Positions 9,911-22,449 are shown, numbered from the stretch's first letter. The stretch: 64,000 bases of DNA from Ilex aquifolium (GCA_951799425.1 OX637393.1:24818744-24882743); one strand, 5' to 3'. Notes: generated by a model not told the origin, from the letters alone. Numbers and translations are program-made.

Positions 9911-12540
9911 CCCATGGGGGCTTAGCAGAGTTGGTAAGGCGCTCTGCTAGCTTAACCAAAGGTCTCGGTTTCGAGCCTTTGGGAACGCAGCAGCCTTAAT
10001 GTAAAACCCGAGAAAATTTAAACTTTTGCGAAAAAGGGCAAAAAGGTAATTTGCCACTATGGTACAGGTTGTAAACCTGAATTTTTATAGATCTCGGATG
10101 ATGAAACGGACATCACCGTTGGATTCGTCTCGCGAAATCTAGTTAGCCTGTTAAATTTCATTTAATTCCGAGTTAATCGAATTTTTCGCGTTTTACGAGG
10201 CGGTCGGACCTCGGGAGACCCAAAAACGAAATTCTGAATAAAATTTTAGATTTTGGGAAATAAATGATGGCAAGTTAAAATAAAAATATTTTGAACTTGA
10301 ATCGGAGCGAAATTTAATCGTTTCGGGGTTAAAACGGACCCGGGAAATAAGGGCCGTGTGGCGCGTTGTAGACCAAGCATTTAAAGAGTATTTAAAGGGG
10401 AGAAAATCAGATTTCTCTCCCCATTTGCTCAGCCGGTTTTAACGTAAGAGGAAGAGAGGGAAAGAGCAAGTTTTCTCCACCTTCTCTCTACGATCTACAC
10501 CCATTGAGAGCTCAAATCCACTCGGGCCAAGAACAAAAGTCGCTCTCCTCGCCAAGGGCTACAAAACCATACCAAGGAGGTCGGGTTTTGGAGAGAATCC
10601 AAGGACGGGATTTTTGGAGGCTAGGGCTTTGGGATAGGATCGGGTTTTGGAGGCTTCCTACGGTTGTTCTACACGCTACAAGAGGTAGGATTCCCTCCTA
10701 CTAAGGTTTATTCCAAACCTAGGATGTTTTTATGAAATGGGTAGGATGATAGATTGTATATCTCTTGCCTATTGTTGGTAGTGTGTTGAAATGGGTGTTG
10801 GAATGGGTAAAGATCAATTCTAATGGGATTGGTAATTAGAAATTTTTAAATGAAATTTCTAGAATTTGGTATATGGGATTGACCTAATATAATTCTTGGA
10901 TTATGTGAATTGTGGGCATGCTATGTGCTTATATTATGCCATGAGAATTAAAGTGTGTTATTACTTGATTTTGTGATGACATGCTTGGGTGCCATTCAAG
11001 ATAAAATGTTGATATATGTATACATGTTATAATATATTGACATTGTAGAGAATTATGGAAATTATATGCTTACGATGTAATTTTACCATGAAATATGTAA
11101 AACGTGATTAGAATGTTCATGTGTTACTCATAGCATATTGAACATGATAATATTGTTGCAATGGAGCATCACATTGCATATGCACGGGAACATCGCATTT
11201 AGTGGGTGTGTGTGCATGGTGGTTGTCTTCACCACGCTTGGTGGATGACGAGTGGGCTCGGGTAATATGGGTCGATGACCTAGTCGAGTCGCACGGTTTG
11301 CATGGGTGATAGGGTTGGGGTAGCAAGAAGGGCTAGAAAATCCCTCGGGTGAGAGACCCGGTGATTGGATACGCACTCCGTTGGTATAAGAGTTCATAAA
11401 GTGTGTCGTTGTACGCGGAACCGTTGGTGGAAGTCCATGAATTCCGTGTCGGTTGGGTGCCGTTGGTGTAAGTCCATAAATATCCACCCCAAGAAAGACC
11501 CTAGAATGAAAGGTCATTTGATGTGCAACATCAATGACGGATTGGTACACATTGGCACTTGCATGTGTAGAGGAGCCGGGAAGGGCTCGGTTGATATGCA
11601 TGAGTGGGTCTCACCTCATTCCATAGCATGGCGTTGCAAATTCCATCATTGAATAGATTTCCTTGCTTGGGATGTTATGAATTGTTGTTTTGTGGCATGT
11701 GAACATTTCATATGCATATAGGTTGGGGAGTAGCCTCATTAGGAGATACCCTATTGAGCGTGGCTCACCCTTTGTGGGAAAAATATTTCAGGTGCTGGGT
11801 TCACACCGGCGGACGGCTCCCATTTCGAGCCCCAAGGTTGAAGAAAGCCGGAATGTGGCTTTATTTTGAGTTTTTGTAAAATTATTATAAAAACTTGGTT
11901 TTGGCATGTAAATTCATATAAATGTTTGTAATAGAATTTATAGGTATCATGTTTTATGGGAAAAACTTCATTAAATATGTGTTGGATGGAAAATGATGTG
12001 TGTTGAATGGATTGGAGGTGAAAAACAGAGGAAAAAGGCAAAAGTGGCAAAATCGTACCGGTACGGAGACAGACAGAAGGTGGAGCGTACCGGTACGCAG
12101 AGGTCCAGTGGGCATAGCGTACCGGTACGCCCTCCAAAATTTCTGAAATTTTTTTTTTTTTTTTTTTTTCTTGCCAAACCCTTGGGCTATGTCTTCCTCC
12201 CTTCTAATGTTATAAATGGACTATAATGGAGTATAAATCATGGTATATTGAATATTGGTTAAACCCAATGAATAATTGAATCCGGTTAACAATTGGGAGT
12301 TAAGATCTCGGTTAAGGGGATACTACTACCGTGGTGTTAGGTTGAGTGACATCCACGGGTATTTCCGCGGGTTGACGGGTGGTCAACGGTTAATAAAGGA
12401 TCTCCGGAAATTGGGGCGTCACACTTAAAACCTGTGAGGGAGAGCTTTGCCACCCGAAAGGGTCCTACCCGGCTCGAATCCGGTTTTAGTCGGGGCCCAA
12501 TGTGGTCTCCGGATACCGGATGGTCAGACCAAAAAAAAAA
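9911..12540 (+). mobile_element. tRNA-derived SINE with 14 bp target duplication, split by a solo LTR
   Basis: The two outer parts (9911-9999 and 12429-12540) make an element of about 200 bp. The 5' part has a pol III A box (TTAGCAGAGTTGG) and a B box-like GGTTTCGAGCC at normal tRNA spacing, and the 3' end is ten A (12531-12540). It is flanked by perfect 14 bp direct repeats GGTCCCCAAAAATA (9897-9910 and 12541-12554), the length expected for L1-type target-primed insertion. It is non-coding and would depend on a LINE. I do not recognise a named family. Confidence 0.9.
10000..12423 (+). mobile_element. Solo Tekay-type LTR inside the SINE
   Basis: The LTR of 2424 bp has ends TGTAAAACCCG and GGGGCGTCACA and is flanked by the perfect 5 bp duplication CTTAA (9995-9999, 12424-12428). 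A TATA-like TATTTAAA lies at 10389-10396, followed by a CT-rich leader. Three GTACCGGTAC palindromes lie at about 12056-12127, some 300 bp before the 3' end. A T tract of about 22 bases follows near 12150. Long frames inside it (for example 11128-11601) are not genes. Confidence 0.93.
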
Positions 12541-15500
12541 GGTCCCCAAAAATAGAAATTATAAAATTTCCTTATAATTGAATAAAAGTTCAAATAAAGT
12601 TAATTTGAACTTAAACCGGGATCAAATAAATCGGTTCAGGGCGAAAACGGACTCGAACAAGTGGGGGACATGCGGCGCGACGTGAGCCAAGTCTTTAAAA
12701 TTATAAATAGGGCAAAATATCTAAATTTTTGCAGAGATTTTCTTCTGGGTTCTGGGTTCTGGGTTCTAGTTTCTCACGTTGGAGAGGAAGAGAGGAGAAA
12801 AAGTGAGATTTCAAATTTTCTTTCAACGATTCACGGAGTTCCGTCGGTCGGAATTCGTCGAGCCAAGAATCAAAGTTGATCTCCTCGACGAGGGCTACGC
12901 TTATGTACCAAGAACAAAGGATTTCACCGAATATCCAAAAGGAAGATTTTGAGGAAATTAAGAGTTGGGTCGTGGTTGGTGTTCTTGACGGTTCTACCTT
13001 TCGTTTTACGCGTCAAGAGGTAGGGTTCTTCCTACTTTGGTTTTATTTCTACCTATGATGTCCATAGGAAGAGGGTTAGGCGTATAAAACAAATTATTAT
13101 ATGCCTATGGTTATGGAAATGAGGAAATGGGTATTGAAATAGCTTGAATTCGGTGTGAAAAAGTTACTTGTGTAATTTCTTGTAACTTTGTGAAATTTTG
13201 GCATGATATGTGTTTAACATAATTGGTGCATTGAATGTGTTTGATAAAATGCCTTGATTGATTGAAATTGTTATTTTGATATAATTGGAATAACATGTTG
13301 GGCTTTGTTAGTGACATGTGAACATATGTTTTATGATATGTTAGCTTGATGATGAATTATTGAAATTATATGCATATGATAGCAATTTCCATGGAATATG
13401 ATGATATGTGGTTAATGTTGCTCATTTGGCATCTATTGCATATGGAGCATGATAGTGCATCACATTCATGAGCATAAGTCATGAGTGGGGGTGTGTGTAT
13501 GCATGGTTGATCACCTCATTTGGTGGTTGATATGTGGGCTCGGGAAAGTTGGATCGAAGACCCGGCTGAGTTGCATGGATTGCATGGAAAAACTTGTGTC
13601 GGGTATAGCAAGAAGGGCTAGACTCTCCCTCGGGTGCAAAACCCGGCTATTGGTTTATACACTTCCGTCGGTGCAAGTCCAAAAAAGTGTAACGGCATAC
13701 GGAGCCGGTGGTGCGATTCCAAAAAATCTGTTGCCCAACAAAGACACAAGGGTTTTGATTTTCGAAAATACTCTTTTGATGAAAACATCCTACAATGATT
13801 TGGTTTTATAAAACATATGATTTTTGTTTCAAACGATCATTGGATGTATTTCATTAAGGATAAACGTTTTATACAAGTGCATTGCATTGTGTTGCAGGAG
13901 TCGGTGAGGGCTCGGGTTAAGTGCATGGATGAGTATCATCTCATATCATGACATGACATGGTTAAATTCCAATCTTGACTCACATGTTCTTGTTTGGAAT
14001 GAATAAATGTTGTTGATTGTTGCATGTGCATACTTCATATGCATCATGGTTGAGGAGTAGCCTCTGTAGGAGACACTCTATTGAGCGTAGCTCACCCTAT
14101 ACTGGAAAACATTTCAGGTGCGAGGTACACACCTGCGGATGACGCTTATTCGGGGCCCCAAGGATGAAGAAAGGCCGATATGTGGCTTTACTTTGGGTTT
14201 TTGTAAACTAATTATGAAAAATTAGTTTTTGACATGTAAATGTGTACAAAGGATTGTAATAGAACTTATATGTATCATGTTCTATGTGAAAAAAATCATT
14301 AAACATGTGTTGGATGATTGTAGAAAGGTTTGGAATGGATTGGAAATGAAAAACAGGTGAAACAGGGAAAAACTGGGCACAGCGTACAGGTACAGTGTAT
14401 CGGTACACTGTGGTCCAGCAGGTACAGCGTACCGGTACAGCGCAGTCCAACAGGCAAACCGTACCGGTACGCCGTACCGGTAAATTTTCCAAAAATCAAA
14501 AATTTTAAATTGTTTTGCCAAGCTTTTGGGCTATGAGTTCCTTCCCTTCAATGTTATAAATGGACAATAATAGAGTACCAATGGTGGAATATTGGACCTC
14601 GGATGGGTCAATCAATCAAAAACATATAGACTTTATATTTTTTTTTAATCCCGGTAAAGGCGATGTGGTGCCGCAGTGTCGGGTTAACCGGCATCCATGG
14701 GTATTTTCGCAGGTTGATGGGTGATCAACGGACTTATAAATGACCCTTGATTTTTGGGGCGTCACAAGAATTACTCAATAGGTCATCTGTAATATATATA
14801 TACCAGTTAAACATCCTCAGTGCCTTTGGAGGTTAAGCCATACCGGTGGAACACCGTAGATATTTGACTGGCAATATTATTATGTATACCAGTTAAAAGA
14901 TCTTAGTAATCCAGAAGGACAAGTCATTCATAAGGATCACTTAGGTCATTAATCTGATAGTTATATATATAAGTTAAACAACCCTAATAACTCAGAAGGA
15001 AAAGCCATTCATGAGGATCATTTAGGTTTTGTACCATGCATCAGTAGAACATCCTCAGTGCTCTGGTGGAGGTCAAGCCATACCGGTGGAAACACCGTAG
15101 ATATTTAACCGGCAGGTTGATGATGCACTGATGACATAATTCTAGGCACAGCACCAAAATTACGTACATCACTGTATCATGCATGAAGTGTATAATACAT
15201 ATATATATATAAATATAAATAAAACATCAACATTTCCAAAAGTTAACCAATATTATACATATGTTTACCTCTCACTGGAGGATCGAAGTAACTACTCACA
15301 CCCCATTACTATAGACAAGCAAGGAGTGCTGGTAATTTTCATTATAACTGTAAATACAGTACAGACTCGGACACTTCTTTCACAAGGAACAACTGAAATA
15401 CAACCACCTTTACTATCAGTTAAGACAAAAAGATGATGGCAGTACAACTATCCGAATAGAAAGATAAAACAGAAATGTAGAAATACAGAGTTTCGGCTGG

Positions 15501-15632
15501 AGTGTATGACGGACCGGATTTGTATCTGACTTCTTCTTTCTCTCTTTCTATTTCTCTTTCTCTTTTTTCTCTTTGGAACTTCTCCCTAGAATTCTCTAAA
15601 CCCGGCCTCTCGTTCAACTGAAGAGGACTTGC

Positions 15633-15730
15633 ATATATATAGGGAAAAAGGAAGCATGAGGTGAAGGATTTGCTTGAGCCGACTTTGGTCACCGTCCGGA
15701 TGCCCCTCCACCGTCCAGACAGTGGAGACT
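15633..15730 (-). promoter_or_regulatory. LTR promoter of copy B: palindromes and TATA
   Basis: On the minus strand two degenerate GTCCGGAC palindromes (15692-15703 and 15710-15722) precede CTATATATAT (15633-15642) by about 50 bp. A purine-rich leader follows on that strand. This would set the start of element RNA in the 5' LTR. Confidence 0.6.
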
Positions 15731-15995
15731 TGCTGGATCATCATCTTTTTGGCATGTTGACTCTTCTTTTATGTATATTACACTGTGCTTCCTTTGTTCT
15801 TTCAAGCTTTGACGCATTGTTCTTTGTATTTTCCGGCGATTCCGTATTGATCCCTGAAATTTTAAACATAACACAATTAAAACCCTAATTTACGCACAAA
15901 CCCTAATTGACTCTAATTGATAGTTTTTAGTTATTTTATCATATCAATTTGAATTTTTTAACTATTCTAATTTACATACTAATTAGGGTTAATCA

Positions 15996-16994
15996 GTTGC
16001 AAATGAGGAGAACGAGTTGATTCCGACAAGGGTGGTCACAGGTTGGAGAGTTCGTATCGACTATTGAAAACTTAACTCATGCACAAGCTTCTTGGATGGC
16101 TATTCCGGTTACAACCAAATCGAGATTGCTTTGGAGCACCAAGAGAAGACAACCTTCACGTGCCATTTCGGCACCTTTGCTTATTGCCGAATGCCATTCG
16201 GGTTGTGTAATGCCCCGAGAACCTTTCAGAGATGCATGATGAGAATTTTTAGCGATATGGTGGAGAAAATTGTGGAGGTGTTCATGGATGATTTCTCAAT
16301 TTTTGGGGACTCATTTGAGGGGTGTTTGGAGAATCTAGAGAGAATGGTTGAAAGATGTGAGAAAAAGATCTTGGTACTCAATTGGGAGAAGTGTCACTTC
16401 ATGGTGACACAAGTGATTGTGCTCGGGCACATTGTATTAGAGAAGGGGATTGAAGGATATCAGGTCGTTTCTTGGCCATGCCAGTTTTTATCGTAGATTT
16501 ATAAAAGGCCCTTGATCAATTTGCTTACAAAGGATGTTCCCTTTGTGTGGTTGGATGATTGTGAGGCTTCTTTTAAAAAATTAAAAGCATGCTTACTTCA
16601 CCTCCAATTATGCGACCACCCAAGTGGGAACTCTCATTTGAGCTTATGTGCAACGCGAGTGATTACGCGGTCAGTGCAGTGCTCAGTCAACAAAAAGAAA
16701 AAAGGTCATATGTAATATACTACGCTAGCAAGACTCTAAATGAAGCACAAATGAATTACACTACTACCGAAAAAGAGTTGCTAGCCGTAGTATTTACATT
16801 GGACAAATTTAGGTCTTACATCATTGGTTCGTCTATTGTAATCTACACTGATCACTCTGCGTTGAAGTATTTTTTGTCTAAGCAGGACGCAAAACCGAGA
16901 CTCATTAGGTGGATCCTTCTCCTACAAGAATTCAACTTGACCATTAAAGACAAGAAAGGAATGGAGAATGTGGTGGGGGACCATTTGTCCTGAC
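15996..16994 (+). pseudogene. pol: RT-RNase H of plus-strand Athila-like element E (truncated)
   Basis: The frame opens in mid-RT (ENELIPTRVVTGWRV) directly at the LTR of copy B. IDY is followed by TGA (16065-16067), then the sequence jumps from KLN to SFLDGYSGYN, so about 25 residues of the RT fingers are deleted. After that come [13 protein letters not shown], the catalytic FMDDFSIFG and LNWEKCHFMVT. Frameshifts near 16450-16500 and 16570 separate it from RNase H (LMCNASDYAVSAV, where the first catalytic Asp of the CDAS motif is Asn, then YTDHSALKYF and DHLS). It belongs to the Athila lineage and is the partner of the integrase at 17160 and ORF3 at 20921. The gag and protease of this element lie outside the window. 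Confidence 0.87.
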
Positions 16995-18381
16995 TTGCCG
17001 TCCAAGATGCCCAAGAGCATATTCTTATCCCTGACTCTTTTCCTGATGAGCATTTATTTTCTATTAATTCTATTTGCCCTTGGTATGCTGACATCTGTAA
17101 TTATCTTGCCACAGGACAAATACCATCACATTGGAGTCCGGAGAACAAAAGAAGATTCATGACGGATGTGAAGTACTTCTACTTCGACAACCCGTATTTG
17201 TTCAAGTATTGCCCAGATCAAGTGATAAGTAGATGCGTACCTGAAAATGAATAACGGGATGTCTTTTCATTATGCCATTACGAGGCATGCGGTGGCCACT
17301 TCTCTTCAAAGAAAACTTCGGCTAAGGTTTTGCAATCTGGTTTTTATTGGCTTTCTTTAATTAAGGATTATGTTTCATTTTGCAAGGAATGCGATAGATG
17401 CCAAAGGTTGGGTAGTGTGACCCACACAAATATGATGCCTCTTTCCCCCGTGCTAGTCATAGAGATATTCAATTGTTGGGGTATCGACTTCATGGGTCCT
17501 TTCCTTATGTCATTTGGCTACCTTTATATACTACTGACAGTGGACTACGTGTCCAAGTAGGTAGAGTTCATCCCAACCAAAACCAATGACCATCGAGTTA
17601 TGGTCAAGTTTTTAAAAGAAAACATCTTTGCAAGGTTTGGGGTACCTCGTGCAATGATAAGTGATGGTGGTTGTCATTTTTGTAATAGGTCATTTGCATC
17701 TTTAATGCATAAATATGGCATAACACACAAGGTGTCCACCGCTTATCACCCACAGACTAATAGCCAAGCCGAGTTGGCAAATAGATAGATTAAAAACATA
17801 CTAGAGAAAACGGTGAGTCCGAATCGAAAGATTGGTCACTTAGGTTGACCGATGTCTTGTGGGTTTACCGCACCGCGTACAAGACCATCCTAAGTATGTC
17901 TCCTTATAGGCTATTCTATGGCAAGGCTTTTCATTTGTCGGTAGAGATGGAACACAAGGCTTATTATGCCATCAAAACCTTGAACTTCAATTTAAGAATG
18001 GCCAGAGAGAATAGGAAGTTGGAGTTGAATGAATCAGAGGAAATTCGGAGAGATGAATATGAGAGCTCAAAATTTTCCAAAGAGAGGGCAAATATCTTTC
18101 ATAATAAATCTATTGTGAGAAAAATATTGGAGCCCGAACAAAAAGTGCTCTTGTATAATTATCGACTCTCCATTTTCCAAGGAAAACTCCAATCTTGTTG
18201 GGATGGCCCCTATCTTGTTAAGGTGGCCTACCCCAACAGAGCCGTGGAAATTACAAACCCTGAAGATGGCAAAACATTCAAGGTCAATGGCCAAAGACTT
18301 AAGTCATTCTTCAAGGGTTTTGAGGTTCAAAAGGTGGAGGAAGAGTTCGTGGATCCGGTCTACCCGGAGCTTGTTGATTGA
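16995..18381 (+). pseudogene. pol: Integrase of plus-strand Athila-like element E
   Basis: The frames 17330-17560, 17600-17788 and 17845-18381 together give an integrase: the zinc-binding part with CKECDRCQR, D in GIDFMGP, D in MISDGGCHF and E in QAELANR, then the C-terminal FKVNGQRLK block ending at a stop at 18379-18381. Stops at about 17250, 17560 and 17788 and a frameshift near 17820 break it. Residue order and spacing agree with the integrase of element A on the other strand. Confidence 0.86.
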
Positions 18382-20920
18382 TAACTGTCCAAGTAGATTT
18401 TAGTGTACAGTCGCTTTCTTTTATCATGTACTTTCCAAGTTAATTTGTTTACTTACTTTCATATTTTCGTAGTTTTCTTTCTTTAAATGTGCAGATTACG
18501 GTGTTTTTTTCAAAACTCAGTGCAAGGTGATCTCTAACCCTACTTATTTTTTTAAGTCCATCATTGCATTCTATATATTTTGGTTGCATTGAGAACAATG
18601 CATGAATCAAGTTGGGGGTGAGGTGCACTATTTGTAGGATACACCAAATTTTTATGGAAATTTTTTGTTGATAATACCATTTTGTGGTGAAATTAACCAT
18701 TCACATGCTCTAAAGAGTTTTGTTTAGAATAGTTGAGACATATGTGAAAAAAAAATTAAAATTTTTTGTGAAAAATATCTGAATGTTGACCTATATTCCC
18801 CTTTTCAGAGTGTCATGGGTGTGTGGTTATTTTGATCTTCGCTTTGAATTTCGAATGCATGAGCACATTATAGAAGTTTATCATATGCTTGAGTATCACA
18901 TATGTGTATGCTTTTGAACTCAACCATAAGTGCACCTTGAATGCGTAATTTCGACAATTTACGGATTGGATTCACATTTTAGTGCTTGACATGCATAGTG
19001 GAGATGAAATAAGTACATGTGTGAGCTTTAGTCCCAATCCATGTTGGATGGAACTTACATTTACTCAAAAGAACAATTTTTTAAATTCAAAATATGTTCA
19101 ATAATCTCATTATGCTTGCTTCGATCAGAGTGCATGTGGATAGTTGATTAACTTTGTCTTGAAATGCCAACATGCCTCCCCATGCTTATTTAGAAATGAT
19201 CTTATGCCATCTTTGAAATGCTTTGAGATTTGTCCCTAGTGCGATGATTGAGCCTTAAATGAAAATTTTGTTTCCATGCCGCATAATTGACAAAGCCAGT
19301 GCAAAATGATAAAATTTACCACACCTTCGTTGTTCCAAGAATTGATTGTGATTGATCATAAAAGGAAAGAAAATGTGGAGAAGAAACCCAAAGAGGGATA
19401 AAAGATGCTGAATTCAAAACGTTGAATGGAAAAGACAGAAAAAAAATCCAAGAAAATGAGAAAAAATGGGTGGAAGAAGGAAAAGAAAGAGAAAAAGAAA
19501 AGGAAAATGAGGGAAAAAGAAACAAAGAGTGAAATGAAGGTGATAAGCTGAAAATTCCACAAAAAGAGGAAATTGTTGACAATAAAGGTCATGCCTCAGA
19601 ATAACCCTCTTTATTGTCCTCTTTCCTTCATTTTATTTGCCTAAATATCACCCCAAGGCCTCATTACAACCCTTGAAAGTCCTAAATGATCTAGAGGAAG
19701 CATGGGGAAGGCACACCTTTAAAGAAAAAGAAAAGTTGATTTTGCTATCTAGTGCCCTAACATTCCTTTCATAAAATTATGCCAAGGTTGTTTCATTTTT
19801 ATGCATGTGCTTCATTTTTGGATTATATGCGAGCATACTTCGGTTTGTGCATAAGATTCTATCTCACATATACACATGGAGAGCATGCCAGGATAATCAT
19901 AGTGTGATTCATTGTTGAGAGAAACCCTTGGCGAGTTTTGCATCGAAGCTGAATTTGGACAGCTAAGTGAATGTGAATTCCATTGGGTAAATTCTTAAAT
20001 TACATGTCCACTTCACACCCACACGAGTTTGAAAATGAATGTGTAGGTGCATACTCTATAATAGCATTTAAAGCCATGGTGATGCCCATGTGTACTTTGT
20101 TCGGGTATTTGAACATTGTTATCATTAGCCCTATGCTTGGGAGATTGGGGGAATACTTCTCAAACTTTAGATATTATGAAGGATTAGGAATGCCTTTACC
20201 ATTTAAATATGTGCTTTACATCTTGGGTATTCATTTTGGTAGTTAGATTTGGAAATCCATGTCTTGTGTTTTTGAAAACATCAAAATTTTAAATCATATT
20301 GTAATTTCGTAAATGACTTTGGGCATGATCACTCAATTGAGGTTCACAATTCTAGTTTAGATTTTTTGTGGAGTAGAGGTCGTAAATAGGTTGTTAGAAT
20401 GTGTAGAGAGTGAGTGAAATTGGACTGGAAATGAAAATGGGAGCGCAGGGAATTTTTGGAAAAAAGCTAAAACCTACCGGTAGATGTCTATCAAAACCTA
20501 CCGGTACGTTTTGATCGTTCTGCTAGTAGATTTTGCCCAGAAAACCAGGAAACGAGGGTTTTAAGTCTGAATTTTTGGGAAAACCTTTCACTTTCTCCTC
20601 TAATCTCGATCTCTCAAACCCTCTTCTCTCTCTCAAAGTTCCACTAACCTTCAAAGATTCCTCACCCATCCATCTACTCTCTCAAAGGCACTAAGGTCGA
20701 TTATTACTTAGATTTCATTGCGAATTGCTTGGATTTCTCACAAAACCCTAGTTCTCTCAAAGAATTTCCCCAAATCCATTTCACGTTGGTTTTCCTCAAA
20801 ATCTTGGAATCCATTGCAATAGCTCGTCTAGGTAAGCATGCTCATGATCCCATTGATCTCTTTGAGACAATTTGGACGTGGTTTCTACCCTTTGTGGCCC
20901 TTGGGGCATTTTTTATTTAC
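18382..20920 (+). other. Long spacer and ORF3 leader of element E
   Basis: No coding frame is supported over 2.5 kb. AAGTTGGGGGTGAGG at about 18608 repeats the context of the 3' polypurine tract at 22450. The part 19370-19560 is a strongly purine-biased tract (GAAAAAGAAAAGG type). Two CTACCGGTA palindromes lie at about 20475-20510. They are followed by a CT-rich stretch (20590-20650) like a plant 5' leader, then ORF3 at 20921. Confidence 0.6.
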
Positions 20921-22135
20921 ATGGCCCGTACCAAAAAAACGGGACCGAGTTCTCCACAACCCGCGGGCACGAGTTCCCGCAAGAGGACGGAGGTGGACCC
21001 TAGTGAAGAGAGTGGGGAGAGGAGAAAAAAGCAAAAGAATGATGCTCGCGCAAAGAGCATTGACAAGAAGAATGTGACATGCGAGCGTCATGTGCACATG
21101 CCTACCCTCGGGCTGAATGACGAGGTTGTGAGGGTGATAGAGGGACATGGGATTCGGATATGGTTTGATCCAGTTGCAGGGTACAGCCTCCCGATGTGTA
21201 GGGATTTTTACAAGAGGTTAAATGTGGTGGACAAGGACCTTTGTATACTCAAGACCAATGTGAGAGGGAAGGTCTTTGAGATTACCCCGGACTTGATAGC
21301 GATTTTGATGAAGTACTAGAGGCCTCCCCCCCATACCCCAGTTTATCCATACAATGTCCAAGGGAGAAAATCACTCCCAGAGTACGTGCAATTGATGTAT
21401 GAGGATCCGACGCAATTCAAAAGAAAAATTCAATCTGGGGGCCTTAAGCACGCATATGGGGTGATGAACAAAGTCCTACATTACAATCTACTACCCCGGG
21501 GTGCGGAGAAGACCCCAGGGGAAGAGAAGTTTGCCCTCCTCTACGCCTTCATGATAGGGAAAATGATGGACGTGGCCTTGTTAAATAGGTATTTCATGAA
21601 CGAGTTGGCCCAAGCTAGCAAGCCGAAGGCGAATCTCCCTTTCACCAACTTGGTTACGAGGTTGTGCTATCACTCTAAAGTAAAGGCCTATGCCTCCGAT
21701 GTGTTGCTACCCCCAGAGTTTGGAGCTATTGGGAAGTCCAGTAGCACCAAGAGGACAACAATGAGTGGGGGTGAGAGAGCCAGAGCTCCGAGACCTGAGT
21801 CATCCCCTGCCGGGCCGTCTACTGCCAGGCCATCCACCATTGCCCCACCTAGCACCGTTTCTCAGCGCTTGGACGCTATGGAGAGTAGGATGGATGACCT
21901 AGGCGGGAATATACATCAGATATCCCTGATGATGACAAGGATATATGAGCACACCTTCCCAGGAGAGCCGATCCCCGATGTGTCTCCGCCTCCTACTATT
22001 AGACCCTCCACCTCTGCCCCTATGGCTTATACTATTATTAAGGTGGAGGGCTCCAAAGATGACGACTCCGATGATACAGAGGACAGTGAGTATGAGAGTG
22101 ATAAGGAGGAGTCTGGAGAAGAGGATGATGAGTAG
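20921..22135 (+). pseudogene. ORF3 of Athila-like element E (one in-frame stop)
   Basis: The ATG at 20921 gives MARTKKTGPSS and a basic, Lys/Arg-rich start that could act as a nuclear localisation signal. A central domain follows with DFYKRLNVVDKDLCILKTNVRGK, the same type as the ORF at 1-419 (FY.N...V.VRG). One TAG (21317-21319) interrupts the frame, which continues without shift to 22135 for about 405 codons. The C-terminal part has a Pro/Ser/Thr linker, a short coiled-coil-like RLDAMESRMDDLGG and a very acidic tail (about 22060-22130). The upstream in-frame ATG at 20729 is less likely because it reads through leader-like sequence. The function is unknown in this family. It lies between pol and the 3' LTR. 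Confidence 0.78.
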
Positions 22136-22449
22136 AGTGACCTTTTGTTTTATTTGTGTTTGTAATTACACATATAGGAGTAGAGTAGATGAGAAAGTAG
22201 AAGAGTTGTCCAAGATCTTAGGACGTTTTGCTTTTGGCATCTACTCCTTGTACTTAAATCTTTGAAGTAATGAAAGAAAGAACCACAATTGTTTTTGTTC
22301 CATCGTGCCAAGTTCATTTATTTAATTGAAATGTGACTTTTGCATTTTGATTGTTAGGTGATTTGATTTGCATGAATGGATTGTTTGTAGTTTTGGTTTT
22401 ATGCTTTAAGTTTTGGAAATAAAGTTTGCTAGGGACTAGCAAAACTCAA

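Larger units (their letters stand above)
9670..14766 (+). mobile_element. Solo Tekay-type LTR, split by SINE and inner LTR
   Basis: It starts TGTAAAACCCGGG and ends GGGGCGTCACA, the same ends as the chromovirus LTRs to the right. The flanks are tgaat (9665-9669) and agaat (14767-14771), a 5 bp target duplication with one mismatch. The copy of B's own sequence near 9490 (acttgaattactc) shows the uninterrupted order. Without the insert it is about 2.45 kb. A TATA box TATAAATAG lies at 12702-12710 and a cluster of TACCGGTA-type palindromes at 14384-14482. No internal coding region is present. Confidence 0.87.
9009..15995 (-). mobile_element. 5' LTR of Athila-like copy B (family 1), split by nested insertions
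   Basis: On the minus strand it starts TGATTAACCC (at 15995) and ends GTGCGAATCA (at 9009), with short inverted ends TGATT/AATCA. Without the 5.1 kb insertion at 9670-14766 it is about 1.89 kb. This agrees with the 1877 bp solo copy of the same family at 42925-44801. It contains repeated blocks (cataccggtgg...caccgtagatattt at about 14840 and 15070) and a TATA box at 15633-15642. At 15996 the sequence passes directly into the pol of a plus-strand element, so B inserted there. Confidence 0.85.

Noticed and set aside
9914..9990. Possible functional tRNA gene
   Set aside because: A and B boxes are present, but the acceptor stem does not close and the unit has a non-tRNA body, poly(A) tail and 14 bp direct repeats. 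It is the head of a SINE.
11128..11601. Open frames inside the solo LTR 10000-12423 (157 codons and others); also 53344-53832 and 46033-46452
   Set aside because: They lie in homologous LTR sequence, have low-complexity composition without domains, and frames are not conserved between LTR copies.
1..15995. Elements A and B as one element with two LTRs
   Set aside because: Both have their own gag start and primer site in the same direction, so they are two copies fused at about 7512-7528.
20921..22135. True envelope gene
   Set aside because: I see no signal peptide, membrane segment or furin-like site; the protein is basic at the start and acidic at the end. I call it ORF3 only.
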